DNA of 55,823 nt from Pseudomonas sp. Choline-02u-1 (GCF_002836515.1 NZ_PJBC01000014.1:1-55823); one strand, 5' to 3'. Shown: positions 33,961-43,696, counted from the first letter of the stretch. Numbers and translations: made by a program. Notes: generated by a model not told the origin, from the letters alone.

Positions 33961-36108
33961 TTAACCGAAGAAGCTCTGGCCGTTCTTGGCCATTTCGCGC
34001 AGCTTTTCGGTCGGGTGGTACAGCGCGCCCAAATCAGCGTACTGGTCAGCCAGGGCAACGAACTCGGCGACACCGATCGAATCGATGTAGCGCAGCGCAC
34101 CGCCACGGAATGGAGGGAAACCGATACCGTAAACCAGACCCATGTCGGCTTCGGCGGCGGTTTCAACGATGCCGTCTTCCAGGCAACGCACGGTTTCCAG
34201 GCACAGCGGGATCATCATCCAATTGATGATGTCTTCGTCAGTGACTTCGCGCTGCTCGTAAACGATCGGCTTGAGCACTTCGAGTACCGACGGGTCGGCG
34301 ACTTTCTTCTGCTTGCCTTTCTTGTCGGCCTCGTAGACGTAGAAGCCCTTGCCGTTCTTCTGGCCCAGGCGCTTGGCTTCGTACAGCACGTCGATGGCCG
34401 AACGACGGTCATCCTTCATGCGATCCGGGAAACCTTCAGCCATCACGTCACGACCGTGATGACCGGTGTCGATGCCGACCACGTCCATCAGGTACGCCGG
34501 GCCCATTGGCCAGCCGAATTTCTCCATGACCTTGTCGATACGGACAAAGTCGACACCGGCGCTGACCAGCTTGGCGAAACCGCCGAAGTAAGGGAACAGC
34601 ACGCGGTTGACCAGAAAGCCCGGGCAGTCGTTGACGACGATCGGGTTCTTGCCCATTTTCTTCGCGTAAGCCACGGTAGTGGCGATGGCCAGTTCGCTGG
34701 ACTTCTCGCCACGGATCACTTCCACCAGCGGCATCATGTGCACCGGGTTGAAGAAGTGCATACCAACGAAGTTTTCCGGACGCTTGAGGGCCTTGGCCAA
34801 CAGGCTGATGGAGATAGTCGAGGTGTTGGACGCGAGGATGGTGTCCTCTTTGACCTTGTCTTCGACTTCAGCCAGTACCGCTTGCTTGACCTTAGGGTTT
34901 TCGACCACCGCTTCGACGACCAGATCGACGTGACCGAAGTCACCGTACGACAGCGTCGGGCGAATGCCGTTGAGCACTTCAGCCATCTTCGCAGCGGTCA
35001 TGCGACCTTTGTCAACGCGGCCGACCAGCAGCTTGGCAGCTTCTGCCAGGCCCTGTTCGATGCCGTGCTCGTTGATGTCCTTCATCAGGATCGGCGTGCC
35101 TTTGGAGGCCGACTGGTAGGCGATACCGCCGCCCATGATGCCGGCACCGAGTACGGCGGCCTGCTTCACGTCTTTGGCGATTTCGTCGTAAGCCTTGGCT
35201 TTTTTCTTCAGTTCCTGGTCGTTCAGGAACAGGCCGATCAGGCTCTGTGCGGCAGAGGTCTTGGCCAGCTTGACGAAGCCTGCTGCTTCCACTTCCAGTG
35301 CCTTGTCACGACCGAAGTTCGCGGCTTTCTGGATGGTTTTGATCGCTTCGACCGGCGCCGGGTAGTTCGGGCCGGCCTGGCCAGCCACGAAGCCTTTGGC
35401 AGTTTCGAAAGCCATCATTTGCTCAATGGCGTTCAACTTGAGTTTTTCAAGTTTCGGCTGACGCTTGGCCTTGTAATCGAACTCGCCGGAGATGGCGCGC
35501 TTGATCAGCTCAAGGGCTGCTTCCTGCAACTTCTCTGGGGCAACCACGGCGTCGACGGCGCTGACTTTGAGCGCGTCTTCAGGGCGGTTTTCCTTGCCGG
35601 CGGCAATCCACTCAATGGCGTTATCGACACCAATCAGGCGCGGTAGACGCACTGTACCGCCGAAGCCCGGGTAAATGCCCAGCTTGACTTCTGGCAGGCC
35701 GATCTTGGCCTTGGTGGACATGACGCGATAGTCAGCCGCCAGGCACATTTCCAGACCGCCACCGAGGGCAATGCCGTTGATGGCCGCGACGGTTGGTACG
35801 TTGAGGTCTTCGAAATCGCTGAAGATCTTGTTGGCTTCGAGATTGCCAGCAACCAGCTCGGCATCCGGCAGCTTGAAGTTGTCGACAAATTCGGTGATGT
35901 CGGCGCCGACGATGAATACGTCTTTGCCGCTGCTGACGATCACGCCCTTGATCGAAGCATCTGCCTTGATGGTGTCTACGGCCTGACGCAGTTCGTTCAG
36001 GGTTAGACGGTTGAACTTGTTGACGGACTCACCCTTGAGGTCGAATTTCAATTCGACGATGCCACTTTCAAGAGCGTTAACCGTGATGGCTTTACCTTCG
36101 TAAATCAT
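33961..36108 (-). CDS. fadB: Fatty-acid oxidation complex alpha subunit FadB
   Basis: A multifunctional enzyme of beta-oxidation, 715 residues, the standard length. The N-terminal crotonase domain (about 1-190) has the hydratase/isomerase glutamates Glu120 ([11 protein letters not shown]) and Glu140 ([12 protein letters not shown]). The 3-hydroxyacyl-CoA dehydrogenase part has [15 protein letters not shown] for NAD and [15 protein letters not shown] with the catalytic His. The ATG at 36108 is preceded by GGAGATCAGTTG; the frame continues back to 36261 without support. It forms one operon with fadA. Regulation by PsrA is known for the P. aeruginosa operon and is supported here by CAAACG/CGTTTG half-sites upstream. 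Confidence 0.97.
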   Translation of the reverse strand: MIYEGKAITVNALESGIVELKFDLKGESVNKFNRLTLNELRQAVDTIKADASIKGVIVSSGKDVFIVGADITEFVDNFKLPDAELVAGNLEANKIFSDFEDLNVPTVAAINGIALGGGLEMCLAADYRVMSTKAKIGLPEVKLGIYPGFGGTVRLPRLIGVDNAIEWIAAGKENRPEDALKVSAVDAVVAPEKLQEAALELIKRAISGEFDYKAKRQPKLEKLKLNAIEQMMAFETAKGFVAGQAGPNYPAPVEAIKTIQKAANFGRDKALEVEAAGFVKLAKTSAAQSLIGLFLNDQELKKKAKAYDEIAKDVKQAAVLGAGIMGGGIAYQSASKGTPILMKDINEHGIEQGLAEAAKLLVGRVDKGRMTAAKMAEVLNGIRPTLSYGDFGHVDLVVEAVVENPKVKQAVLAEVEDKVKEDTILASNTSTISISLLAKALKRPENFVGMHFFNPVHMMPLVEVIRGEKSSELAIATTVAYAKKMGKNPIVVNDCPGFLVNRVLFPYFGGFAKLVSAGVDFVRIDKVMEKFGWPMGPAYLMDVVGIDTGHHGRDVMAEGFPDRMKDDRRSAIDVLYEAKRLGQKNGKGFYVYEADKKGKQKKVADPSVLEVLKPIVYEQREVTDEDIINWMMIPLCLETVRCLEDGIVETAAEADMGLVYGIGFPPFRGGALRYIDSIGVAEFVALADQYADLGALYHPTEKLREMAKNGQSFFG

Positions 36109-36258
36109 CAACTGATCTCCACGATATGGAAGCTGAACAGTACACGTCGGACGCAGGCGAATGGCTCGGCAGGACGCTTTTTCGTCAATGCTAACGCCAA
36201 TCCACCCGGCACACCCGCCAACGCGATAGTCGGGATTCTGTAGGAGCAGTCTGTAAGA

Positions 36259-36285
36259 CAAACGCTCAATTCATACGCCCGTTTG
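36259..36285 (-). promoter_or_regulatory. Spaced PsrA-like half-sites upstream of fadB
   Basis: CAAACG (36259-36264) and CGTTTG (36280-36285) form a palindrome with a 15-bp centre. The half-sites match PsrA arms but the spacing is wider than the usual N2-4. The minus-strand centre contains TATGAA, a possible -10. Confidence 0.4.
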
Positions 36286-36424
36286 ATTTGGGTACGTCAC
36301 CTTCTCGGAATTCCCGGCAATTGTCAATCGCCCAAAATACCGGTTGAAATGCGACTTTGCGGTCATTTCCGTAGGGCGTAGACCTGCAACACGCACTTGC
36401 ATGTCCAGCCATTCATAGAATCAA

Positions 36425-36584
36425 TAATTAGAAAAATCGCCCTAATCCGTCGCAGCCTTTGTTTAAAGGGCTACGCTGGTGGGACTACTGGGAAATGCAC
36501 AGCGCGCTTGAAACCGCGTCAGCAGAAAAAACTATTTCCGGCCTGCCTGGCCAACCCCGCCCGATGAATCATGTCGGGCTTTTT
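36425..36584 (+). ncRNA. Candidate small RNA ending at an orphan terminator
   Basis: This is inferred from a clear intrinsic terminator at its 3' end that no gene claims. It contains a hairpin AGCCTTT-GTTT-AAAGGGCT (about 36454-36473) and a short GGCC-TGCCT-GGCC stem (36540-36552). The 5' end is only a guess from a weak promoter-like TTGCAT-N18-TCAATA at 36397-36426. No match to a known Pseudomonas RNA comes to mind. Confidence 0.3.
36559..36584 (+). terminator. Orphan intrinsic terminator
   Basis: GCCCGA (36559-36564) and TCGGGC (36574-36579) with a 9-nt loop, followed by TTTTT. It is on the strand opposite to both neighbouring genes. Confidence 0.7.
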
Positions 36585-36636
36585 AATGCGCGTCTGCCGG
36601 ACGTTTCACACCGTTGCAGTGAGAAAAGTCCACGCA

Positions 36637-37074
36637 TCACGCCAGCGCTTTAAGGGTCGCGTCGATATCCTGCAGAACCGTCGCCTCACCCTTCTCGCCC
36701 CAATACAATGCGATCATCTGCTTGTCCGCCTCGACCTTGAAAACATTGCCCGGCAATTTTTCGAAATAATCGAGCAGCGCCCGGTCATCGCAGACTTCCT
36801 GCCATTGATTGACCCACACGCCCGGAGTTTTCTGCCAGTAGGTCCAGCACGCCGGCTGACCGCCTCGCCGCGGCCGATGGTACTGGGCACAAGGATTCGG
36901 CGGCTCCGGCAGCAGCCAGTGCGGCCACTCCTGGGGCGCGAGTTGCATGGCGAGGCCCATGCGCCGCGCCTCCATACGCAAGGCCATGCGACCGCTCTGC
37001 GCACGCGATGGGCGCAGCCATGCCAGCGGACTTAAAACTACCAGCAGGATTGACACCACCAGCCAGACCGTCAT
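36637..37074 (-). CDS. Membrane-anchored conserved hypothetical protein
   Basis: A 145-residue protein with one N-terminal TM segment (about 2-20, TVWLVVSILLVVLSPLAWL) and then a basic stretch (RPSRAQSGRMALRMEARRMG) that would keep the following part in the cytoplasm. The soluble region has WPHWLLPEPPNPCAQYHRP and a WTYWQ...GVWVNQW element. The start MTVWLVVS at 37074 is chosen because it begins the TM helix; the frame runs back to 37104. It is positioned like the PA3015-PA3016 hypothetical genes in PAO1. I do not recognise a function. It is divergent from the universal stress gene. Confidence 0.72.
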   Translation of the reverse strand: MTVWLVVSILLVVLSPLAWLRPSRAQSGRMALRMEARRMGLAMQLAPQEWPHWLLPEPPNPCAQYHRPRRGGQPACWTYWQKTPGVWVNQWQEVCDDRALLDYFEKLPGNVFKVEADKQMIALYWGEKGEATVLQDIDATLKALA

Positions 37075-37177
37075 ATCTGTACTCCCGATTTTTGATGGGC
37101 CCATTGTCTCGCTTGCGAACCAATGCGCTTGAAACCAGCCATACTTACCAATATCGAAACCTCAGGAGGAGCACCTC

Positions 37178-37615
37178 ATGCCCTACCACCACATACTGGT
37201 CGCTGTAGATCTGACCGAAGAGTGCGACCCTGTGATCCACCGCGCCCGCGAGTTGTCGGTGAGCAACGGTGCCAAGTTGTCGCTGGTGCATATCGTTGAA
37301 CCAATGGCCATGGCCTTCGGTGGCGATGTGCCGATGGATCTGTCACAACTGCAACAACAGCAGTTCGATCAGGCCAAGGAACGCCTTGAAAAGCTCAAAT
37401 CCAAATATACCGAGCTCGTTGGCGCCAATTGCCACCTGACCTACGGCCAGCCACGCCAGGAAATTCATCATTTTGCCAAGGAACAAGCGTGCGATCTGAT
37501 CGTGGTTGGCAGCCATGGCCGTCACGGTCTGGCGCTATTGCTAGGCTCGACCGCAAATGATGTGCTGCATGGCGCCCCTTGCGATGTGCTCGCGGTGCAC
37601 CTGGTCAAACGCTGA
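37178..37615 (+). CDS. Universal stress protein (UspA family)
   Basis: A 145-residue cytoplasmic Usp-domain protein starting MPYHHILVAVDLTEECDPVI. The C-terminal loop reads VVGSHGRHGLALLLGST, close to the ATP-binding motif G-2X-G-9X-G(S/T) but with eight instead of nine middle residues, as in the UspA-like group that may not bind ATP. The start has an excellent AGGAGG Shine-Dalgarno sequence 6 bp upstream. It is monocistronic, ending at the bidirectional terminator at 37672-37697. It corresponds to PA3017 in PAO1 as I recall. The specific stress role cannot be read from sequence. Confidence 0.92.
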   Translation: MPYHHILVAVDLTEECDPVIHRARELSVSNGAKLSLVHIVEPMAMAFGGDVPMDLSQLQQQQFDQAKERLEKLKSKYTELVGANCHLTYGQPRQEIHHFAKEQACDLIVVGSHGRHGLALLLGSTANDVLHGAPCDVLAVHLVKR

Positions 37616-37671
37616 CTGGTTTCGCTCCCCACATTTTGATCTGATCCAGCCTGCTGATCGCGTTACATATG

Positions 37672-37697
37672 AAAAGCCCGGCGCTCATCACTGAGCG
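37672..37697. terminator. Bidirectional terminator between usp and uup
   Basis: Perfect stem AAAAGCCCGGCGCTCA / TGAGCGCCGGGCTTTT flanking a short loop, between convergent genes; it serves both. Confidence 0.9.
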
Positions 37698-37722
37698 CCG
37701 GGCTTTTGCACATCACGATCGA

Positions 37723-39645
37723 TCAGGCATCCAGCTCGGCCCAACGCTCCACCAACGCATCCAGCTCGGCCTGCAATTGTTCCAGCGAAGCAATGACCTT
37801 GGCCGTTTCCGCCGGCGGACGCTGATAGAAACCGGCTTCAGCCATTTCAGCCTCAACCGCAGCAATCTGCTGTTCCTTGGCGTCGATGTCGCCCGGCAAG
37901 GCTTCCAGCTCGCGCTGCAGCTTGTAGCTCAGCTTTTTCTTTGCAGCCGGTGCAGCAGCGGCAGGCGCAGCAACCACAGCAGGCTCAGCGGCAACCACCG
38001 CCGAGTTCAGGTCAGCCTTGCCCGACTTGCTTTCAGTCACGCCCAACAGACGCGGTGAGCCGCCCTGACGGATCCAGTCCTGATAACCGCCGACGTATTC
38101 ACGAACCTTGCCTTCGCCTTCGAATACCAGGGTGCTGGTCACCACGTTATCGAGGAATGCCCGGTCGTGGCTCACCATCAGCACGGTGCCATTGAAGGTC
38201 AGCAGCACTTCTTCGAGCAGTTCGAGGGTTTCCACGTCGAGATCGTTGGTCGGCTCGTCGAGTACCAGCAGGTTAGCCGGTTTGCTGAACAGCTTCGCCA
38301 GCAACAGACGTGCACGCTCACCACCGGACAACGCCTTGACCGGCGTGCGCGCACGCTGCGGGCTGAACAGGAAGTCGCCGAGATAGCTCAGCACGTGACG
38401 GCTCTGCCCGTCGATGTCGATGAAGTCGCGACCTTCGGCGACGTTGTCGATCACGGTTTTTTCCAGATCCAACTGATGGCGCAACTGGTCGAAGTACGCC
38501 ACGTCGATGCGCGTGCCCTCTTCCACTTTGCCGCTGGTCGGTTGCAGACCGCTGAGCATCAGTTTCAACAGTGTGGTCTTGCCGGTACCGTTGGCGCCGA
38601 GCAGACCAATACGGTCGCCGCGCTGCAGGACCATCGAAAAATCCTTGATCAGGAACGGCCCGCCCGGATGCGCGAAGCTCACGTTCTCCAGCACCATCAC
38701 TTGCTTGCCGGACTTGTCCGCGGTTTCCAGGTGGATGTTGGCCTTGCCGGTACGCTCGCGACGCTCACTGCGCTCAACGCGCAAAGCTTTCAGCGCACGT
38801 ACACGGCCTTCGTTACGGGTGCGACGGGCCTTGATGCCCTGACGGATCCACACTTCTTCCTGAGCCAGACGCTTGTCGAACAGCGCGTTGGCGGTCTCTT
38901 CAGCCGCCAGCGCGGCTTCCTTGTGTACGAGGAAACTGGCGTAGTCGCCGTTCCAATCGATCAGGCCGCCGCGATCCAGTTCGAGAATGCGCGTGGCGAG
39001 GTTTTGCAGGAAGGAACGGTCGTGCGTGATGAACAGCACGGCGCCCTGGAAATCTTTCAGCGCCTCTTCGAGCCAGGCAATCGCACCGATGTCCAGGTGG
39101 TTGGTCGGTTCGTCGAGCAGCAGCAGATCGGGCTCGGACACCAGCGCCTGTGCCAGCAGCACGCGACGACGCCAGCCGCCGGAGAGTTCGGCGAGAGTCT
39201 TGTCGGCCGGCAGTTGCAGGCGGCTGAGGGTGCTGTCGACCAGCGTCTGCAAGCGCCAGCCGTCACGGGCTTCGAGGTCGTGCTGGACATGCATCAGCTT
39301 GTCCAGATCGGCGTCGGTGACGATGTTCTGGCTCAGGTGATGGTATTCGGCGAGCAAGGCGCCTACACCGTCGAGGCCTTCAGCCACCACATCGAATACC
39401 GTCCGGTCGTCGGCCACTGGCAATTCTTGCGGCAATTCGCCGATTTTCAGACCGGGGGCACGCCACACCGAGCCGTCATCGGGCTTCTGGTCGCCCTTGA
39501 CCAGTTTCATCATGCTGGACTTGCCAGTGCCGTTGCGACCGATGATGCACACCCGCTCACCACGGGCGATCTGCCAGGACACCTTGTCCAACAACGGCAT
39601 AGCGCCGAACGCAAGGGACACATCGCTGAATTTGAGCAGGGTCAT
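37723..39645 (-). CDS. uup: ABC-F ATPase Uup
   Basis: A soluble protein with two ABC domains and no membrane part, 640 residues. ABC1 has Walker A GRNGTGKSS, LSGGWRRR and LLLLDEPTNHLD. ABC2 has GANGTGKTT, LSGGERARLLLAKL and LLVLDEPTNDLD. The linker between them is basic (RQGIKARRTRNEGRVRALKALRVERSERRERTGK). The C-terminal part (about 560-640) is Ala/Pro-rich and then a coiled coil, the DNA-binding feature of Uup. ABC-F proteins act at the ribosome; Uup also influences precise excision of transposons in E. coli. The ATG at 39645 has GGAGAAGCTC in front; the frame from 39672 is not needed. Confidence 0.92.
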   Translation of the reverse strand: MTLLKFSDVSLAFGAMPLLDKVSWQIARGERVCIIGRNGTGKSSMMKLVKGDQKPDDGSVWRAPGLKIGELPQELPVADDRTVFDVVAEGLDGVGALLAEYHHLSQNIVTDADLDKLMHVQHDLEARDGWRLQTLVDSTLSRLQLPADKTLAELSGGWRRRVLLAQALVSEPDLLLLDEPTNHLDIGAIAWLEEALKDFQGAVLFITHDRSFLQNLATRILELDRGGLIDWNGDYASFLVHKEAALAAEETANALFDKRLAQEEVWIRQGIKARRTRNEGRVRALKALRVERSERRERTGKANIHLETADKSGKQVMVLENVSFAHPGGPFLIKDFSMVLQRGDRIGLLGANGTGKTTLLKLMLSGLQPTSGKVEEGTRIDVAYFDQLRHQLDLEKTVIDNVAEGRDFIDIDGQSRHVLSYLGDFLFSPQRARTPVKALSGGERARLLLAKLFSKPANLLVLDEPTNDLDVETLELLEEVLLTFNGTVLMVSHDRAFLDNVVTSTLVFEGEGKVREYVGGYQDWIRQGGSPRLLGVTESKSGKADLNSAVVAAEPAVVAAPAAAAPAAKKKLSYKLQRELEALPGDIDAKEQQIAAVEAEMAEAGFYQRPPAETAKVIASLEQLQAELDALVERWAELDA

Positions 39646-39859
39646 GAGCTTCTCCAAAAACCGGGCGCGCATTCTACCTGACTTGAGGCTTCAGCAGGCC
39701 GGCAATTTGTCTGTCGAAGCACTCTGCACAACATTTGTTGCGAACTTGTGCAGCGAGGCTCGCAAAGCTTTCGCCGCTTGCTGGCAAAAGGCTAAGCTAC
39801 AGGCAATTCAGTGCGGATTCCGATCGGCACTTGTCATGATTTCTCTGCCCGGATGTCTC

Positions 39860-41788
39860 ATGCGCAGTCGCCTTTTCAGTGTTATGTCCTGCTTGTTTCT
39901 TACCGCCGCTGCCGCTCAATCCGTCCAGGCGGTGGACCTGTCTACCCAACGCCAGTATTACGATGAAGCCAAGCGCGCGCTGGCCAAGGGCGATACCGGC
40001 CCGTATTTCCGCTACAGCCAGGCGCTGTCCGATTATCCGCTGGAACCGTATCTGGCCTACGACGAACTGACCGCGCGTCTGAAGACGGCAAGCAACGCGG
40101 AAATCGAGAAATTCCTCGCCGAACACGGTGACCTGCCGCAAGCCAACTGGATGAAGCTGCGCTGGTTGCGCTGGCTCGCCGACCGTGGCGACTGGGCGAC
40201 CTTCGTCAAATACTACGATCCGAAGCTGAACTTCACTGAGCTAGACTGCCTCAACGCGCAGTATCAGATCAGCCACGACAAGAAAGCTGAAGGCTACGCC
40301 AACGCGGAAAAACTCTGGCTGACCGGCAAATCGCAACCCGCCGCCTGTGACGCCCTGTTCGGCATCTGGGCTGCCGACGGCCAACTGACCGAACAGAAAC
40401 GCTGGGAACGCACCAAACTCGCCGCGCAGGCGCGTAACTATCCGCTGGCGAACAGCCTGATCAACGGCTTGACCAGCCTCGCCCCGCGCGGTCGCTTGCT
40501 GGTCGACGTCGCGCAGAAACCCGAACTGCTTAACCAGCCGTCGCGCTTCACCCCGGCCGACGAGCCGATGTCAGACGTTGTCAGCCTCGGCCTGCGCCGC
40601 CTCGCAAGGCAGGATCCGGACAAGGCCATGGCTCTGCTCGACGGTTACGCCAGCAGCATGCATTTCTCTCGCGATGAAAAAGTCGCGATTGCTCGCGAGA
40701 TCGGCCTGACCCTTGCGCGCCGCTTCGACAGCCGCGCGCTGGACGTTATGACCAAATACGATCCGGAGCTGCGCGACAACACCGTATCGGAATGGCGCCT
40801 GCGCCTGCTGCTGCGTCTGGCACGCTGGAACGATGCCTACGAACTGACCAAACGTCTGCCGCAAGACCTGGCCACCACCAACCGCTGGCGCTACTGGCAG
40901 GCGCGCAGCCTGGAACTGGCCCAACCGCAAAACCCGCAAGCGCTGACCCTGTACAAGAATCTGGCGCGGGAACGGGACTTCTACGGTTTCCTTGCCGCTG
41001 ATCGCTCGCAGTCGCCTTACTCGTTGAACAATAAGCCGCTGGTGCTCAGCCAGGCGTTGATCAGCAAGGTTCGCAACACCCCCGGCGTGCGTCGTGCGCT
41101 GGAGTTTCATGCACGTGGGCAGATCGTCGACGGGCGTCGCGAGTGGTATCACGTCAGCCGTCATTTCAATCGCGATGAAATGGTCGCCCAGGCGAAACTG
41201 GCGTATGACCTGAAATGGTACTTCCCGGCAATCCGCACCATCAGTCAGGCGCAGTACTGGGACGACCTGGACATCCGCTTCCCGATGGCTCACCGCGATA
41301 CCCTAGTGCGTGAAGCCAAGGTCCGCGGCCTGCATTCAAGCTGGGTGTTCGCCATCACCCGGCAGGAAAGCGCCTTCATGGACGACGCGCGCTCCGGCGT
41401 CGGCGCCAGCGGTCTGATGCAACTGATGCCCGGCACCGCCAAGGAAACCGCGCGCAAGTTCAGCATTCCGCTGGCCTCGCCCCAGCAAGTGCTCGATCCG
41501 GACAAGAACATCCAGCTCGGTGCTGCTTACCTCAGTCAGGTGCACAGCCAGTTCAACGGTAACCGCGTCCTCGCCTCCGCCGCTTACAACGCCGGCCCCG
41601 GCCGCGTGCGTCAGTGGCTGCGCGGCGCTGATCACCTGAGTTTTGACGTCTGGGTGGAAAGCATCCCGTTCGACGAAACCCGTCAATACGTGCAGAACGT
41701 ACTGTCATATTCGGTGATCTACGGCCAGAAGCTTAATTCTCCCCAACCGCTGGTGGATTGGCATGAGCGGTATTTTGATGATCAGTAA
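39860..41788 (+). CDS. slt: Soluble lytic murein transglycosylase
   Basis: A periplasmic enzyme that cleaves peptidoglycan between MurNAc and GlcNAc to give 1,6-anhydro products. The 642 residues include a signal peptide (about 1-23, cut after VQA), a long superhelical U-domain (about 25-440) and a C-terminal lysozyme-like SLT domain with catalytic Glu503 in TRQESAFMDDARS, followed by GASGLMQLMPGTA and AYNAGPGRVRQWL. The start at 39860 (MRSRLFSVMSC) is chosen because it begins the signal peptide; an in-frame ATG at 39837 is possible. It is divergent from uup, as PA3020 is from PA3019. Its products are substrates upstream of NagZ. Confidence 0.95.
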   Translation: MRSRLFSVMSCLFLTAAAAQSVQAVDLSTQRQYYDEAKRALAKGDTGPYFRYSQALSDYPLEPYLAYDELTARLKTASNAEIEKFLAEHGDLPQANWMKLRWLRWLADRGDWATFVKYYDPKLNFTELDCLNAQYQISHDKKAEGYANAEKLWLTGKSQPAACDALFGIWAADGQLTEQKRWERTKLAAQARNYPLANSLINGLTSLAPRGRLLVDVAQKPELLNQPSRFTPADEPMSDVVSLGLRRLARQDPDKAMALLDGYASSMHFSRDEKVAIAREIGLTLARRFDSRALDVMTKYDPELRDNTVSEWRLRLLLRLARWNDAYELTKRLPQDLATTNRWRYWQARSLELAQPQNPQALTLYKNLARERDFYGFLAADRSQSPYSLNNKPLVLSQALISKVRNTPGVRRALEFHARGQIVDGRREWYHVSRHFNRDEMVAQAKLAYDLKWYFPAIRTISQAQYWDDLDIRFPMAHRDTLVREAKVRGLHSSWVFAITRQESAFMDDARSGVGASGLMQLMPGTAKETARKFSIPLASPQQVLDPDKNIQLGAAYLSQVHSQFNGNRVLASAAYNAGPGRVRQWLRGADHLSFDVWVESIPFDETRQYVQNVLSYSVIYGQKLNSPQPLVDWHERYFDDQ

Positions 41789-41802
41789 CCGGTAATCCCG
41801 GG

Positions 41803-41912
41803 TAGGCAAGAGCTGCCGAAAACTGCGATCTTTGATGTAAAAATGCCCGCATTCAATGCGGGCATTTTTTGTAAAGCAAGATCAAAAGATCGCAGCCTTC
41901 GGCAGCTCCTAC
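41803..41912. repeat. REP doublet, type C, with a terminator in its centre
   Basis: The right arm (41877-41912) is GATCAAAAGATCGCAGCC, TTCGGCAGCTCCTACA in turn. The left arm (41803-41835) is a degenerate inverse of it (GAGCTGCCGAAAACTGCGAT). The family also occurs at 44197-44285 and, diverged, at 51425-51500. Between the arms is the terminator at 41838-41870. Confidence 0.8.
41838..41870. terminator. Bidirectional terminator between slt and ABC exporter
   Basis: ATGCCCGCAT (41843-41852), a 3-nt loop, ATGCGGGCAT (41856-41865), with A5 on the left and T6 on the right. Confidence 0.88.
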
Positions 41913-43696
41913 AAGTCCACTGCGTGGCCATCATTAAACTGCAACGCCGCCAGCCGCGCATACAGCGGGTTGCTGGCGATCAATTGCTGATGTGTCCCAA
42001 CCGCCACCAACTTGCCTTGATCCATCACCGCAATCCGATCAGCGTTTTTCACCGTGGCCAGTCGGTGGGCGATGACCAGCGTGGTGCGGTTTTCCATCAG
42101 CGTTGGCAAGGCTTGCTGGATCAGATGCTCGCTCTGTGCGTCGAGGGCGCTGGTGGCTTCGTCCAGCAGCAGGATTGGCGCGTCCACGAGCAAGGCCCGA
42201 GCGATGGCCAGGCGCTGGCGTTGACCGCCGGACAGGCCGAGGCCGCCATCGCCCAGATGAGTCTGATAACCATCCGGCATTTGTTCGATGAAGTCGTGGG
42301 CGTGGGCAATTCGCGCGGCTTCCTTGACCTGCGCCAGTGTGGCGGTCGGGCAGCCGTAGCGAATGTTCTCCTCCACGCTGCCAAAAAACAGCGCCGGGGT
42401 TTGCGACACCAGAGCGAAACAGCGGCGCAGATCCAGCGGGTCAAGGCTGGTCAGCGGCGCTCCATCCAGCAGAATCTGCCCTTCGCGCGGATCGTAGAAG
42501 CGCAGCAACAGGTCGTAAACCGTGGATTTGCCCGCGCCTGACGGCCCCACCAATGCCAGGGTTTCGCCCGCCCTCACCGTCAAACTCAAGCCATCGACTG
42601 CGTAACTTTCCGGACGAGAGGGGTAGGAAAAGCGCACGTCGCGCAATTCAAGCTCACCTTTGACTCGCGCTGGCAAAGTGACCAGTCCGGCCACCGGTGG
42701 CTGGATAATGTTTTCCGAGCGCAGCAATTCCGCGATGCGTTCAGCGGCACCCGCAGCGCGTTGCAGTTCGCCGATCACTTCGCTCAGCGTGCCGAACGCG
42801 CTACCGACGATCAGGCTATAAAAAACGAATGCCGCCAGCTCGCCGGCCGATATCCGCCCGGCCATGACATCCATGCCACCAACCCACAACATCACCGCCA
42901 CCGCGCCAAGCACCAGCACGATCACCAGCGTGATCAACCACGCCCGCTGGAAGATCCGTTTGCGTGCGGTCTCGAACGCCTGCTCTACGGTGGAGGCGAA
43001 ACGCTGCTCATCCTGCACCTGATGGTTGTAGGCCTGCACGGTTTTGATCTGGCCGAGGGTTTCAGACACGTAACTGCCAATGTCAGCGATACGATCCTGA
43101 CTCTGGCGCGACAGATTGCGCACGCGACGGCCGAATATGAGGATCGGCGCAATCACCAGCGGCAGCGCAATCACCACAATGCTGGTGAGTTTGGGATTGG
43201 TGATGAACAGCAGCACCACACCGCCAACTACCATCAACAGGTTGCGCAGGAACAACGAAAGCGACGAGCCAATCACCGATTGCAGTAGCGTGGTGTCGGC
43301 GGTCAGGCGCGACTGGATTTCCGAACTGCGGTTGTCCTCATAAAAGCCTGGATGCAGGTACACCAAATGATTGAACACTTGGCGACGAATATCAGCGACC
43401 ACGCGCTCACCGATCCATGACACCAGATAGAAACGGGCGAAAGTGCCCAGTGCCAGGCCTAGTACCAGCAACATGAAGATCGCGATGGACTGATTAAGAA
43501 GATGCGGCGATCGGGTCATGAAACCTTGGTCCACAAGCAGCTTGATGCCCTGCCCCATTGACAAGGTAATGCCCGCGGTGACGATCAGCGCAAGTAAAGC
43601 GCCGAAGGCATGCCAGCGGTACGGCAGGAGAAAATGACTGGTCAGGCGCAAGGCGCGCCGGTGTCGGGAAGATAGCAAGGAGATCATGGAATTCAC
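41909..43696 (-). CDS. ABC exporter half-transporter, MsbA/LmrA-like
   Basis: A type IV ABC exporter with permease and ATPase fused, 595 residues. Six TM segments lie in about 25-330. The nucleotide-binding domain has Walker A GPSGAGKST (about 382-390), the signature LGLSGGQRQRLAIARAL, and Walker B ILLLDEATSALD. It should work as a homodimer. It resembles PA1113 of PAO1 and multidrug/lipid flippases; the substrate cannot be named. It is unlikely to be MsbA itself, as the neighbours are unrelated to lipid A. Two ATGs (43696, 43687) are possible starts. The 249 bp upstream separate it from a divergent small gene. Confidence 0.85.
   Translation of the reverse strand: MNSMISLLSSRHRRALRLTSHFLLPYRWHAFGALLALIVTAGITLSMGQGIKLLVDQGFMTRSPHLLNQSIAIFMLLVLGLALGTFARFYLVSWIGERVVADIRRQVFNHLVYLHPGFYEDNRSSEIQSRLTADTTLLQSVIGSSLSLFLRNLLMVVGGVVLLFITNPKLTSIVVIALPLVIAPILIFGRRVRNLSRQSQDRIADIGSYVSETLGQIKTVQAYNHQVQDEQRFASTVEQAFETARKRIFQRAWLITLVIVLVLGAVAVMLWVGGMDVMAGRISAGELAAFVFYSLIVGSAFGTLSEVIGELQRAAGAAERIAELLRSENIIQPPVAGLVTLPARVKGELELRDVRFSYPSRPESYAVDGLSLTVRAGETLALVGPSGAGKSTVYDLLLRFYDPREGQILLDGAPLTSLDPLDLRRCFALVSQTPALFFGSVEENIRYGCPTATLAQVKEAARIAHAHDFIEQMPDGYQTHLGDGGLGLSGGQRQRLAIARALLVDAPILLLDEATSALDAQSEHLIQQALPTLMENRTTLVIAHRLATVKNADRIAVMDQGKLVAVGTHQQLIASNPLYARLAALQFNDGHAVDL

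Larger units (their letters stand above)
36109..36636. other. Intergenic region upstream of fadB (528 bp)
   Basis: No protein gene is supported. On the minus strand it holds the fadB control region, including CAAACG/CGTTTG half-sites at 36259-36285. On the plus strand it holds an intrinsic terminator (36559-36584) that belongs to no visible gene. Between about 36420 and 36584 there may be a small plus-strand RNA. Confidence 0.6.

Noticed and set aside
34015..35646. 543-residue open frame on the plus strand opposite fadB
   Set aside because: It is a shadow of fadB with no domain or ribosome-binding site.
36459..36653. 64-residue plus-strand frame upstream of the hypothetical gene
   Set aside because: It reads straight through the orphan terminator at 36559-36584 and lacks a good ribosome-binding site and any similarity.
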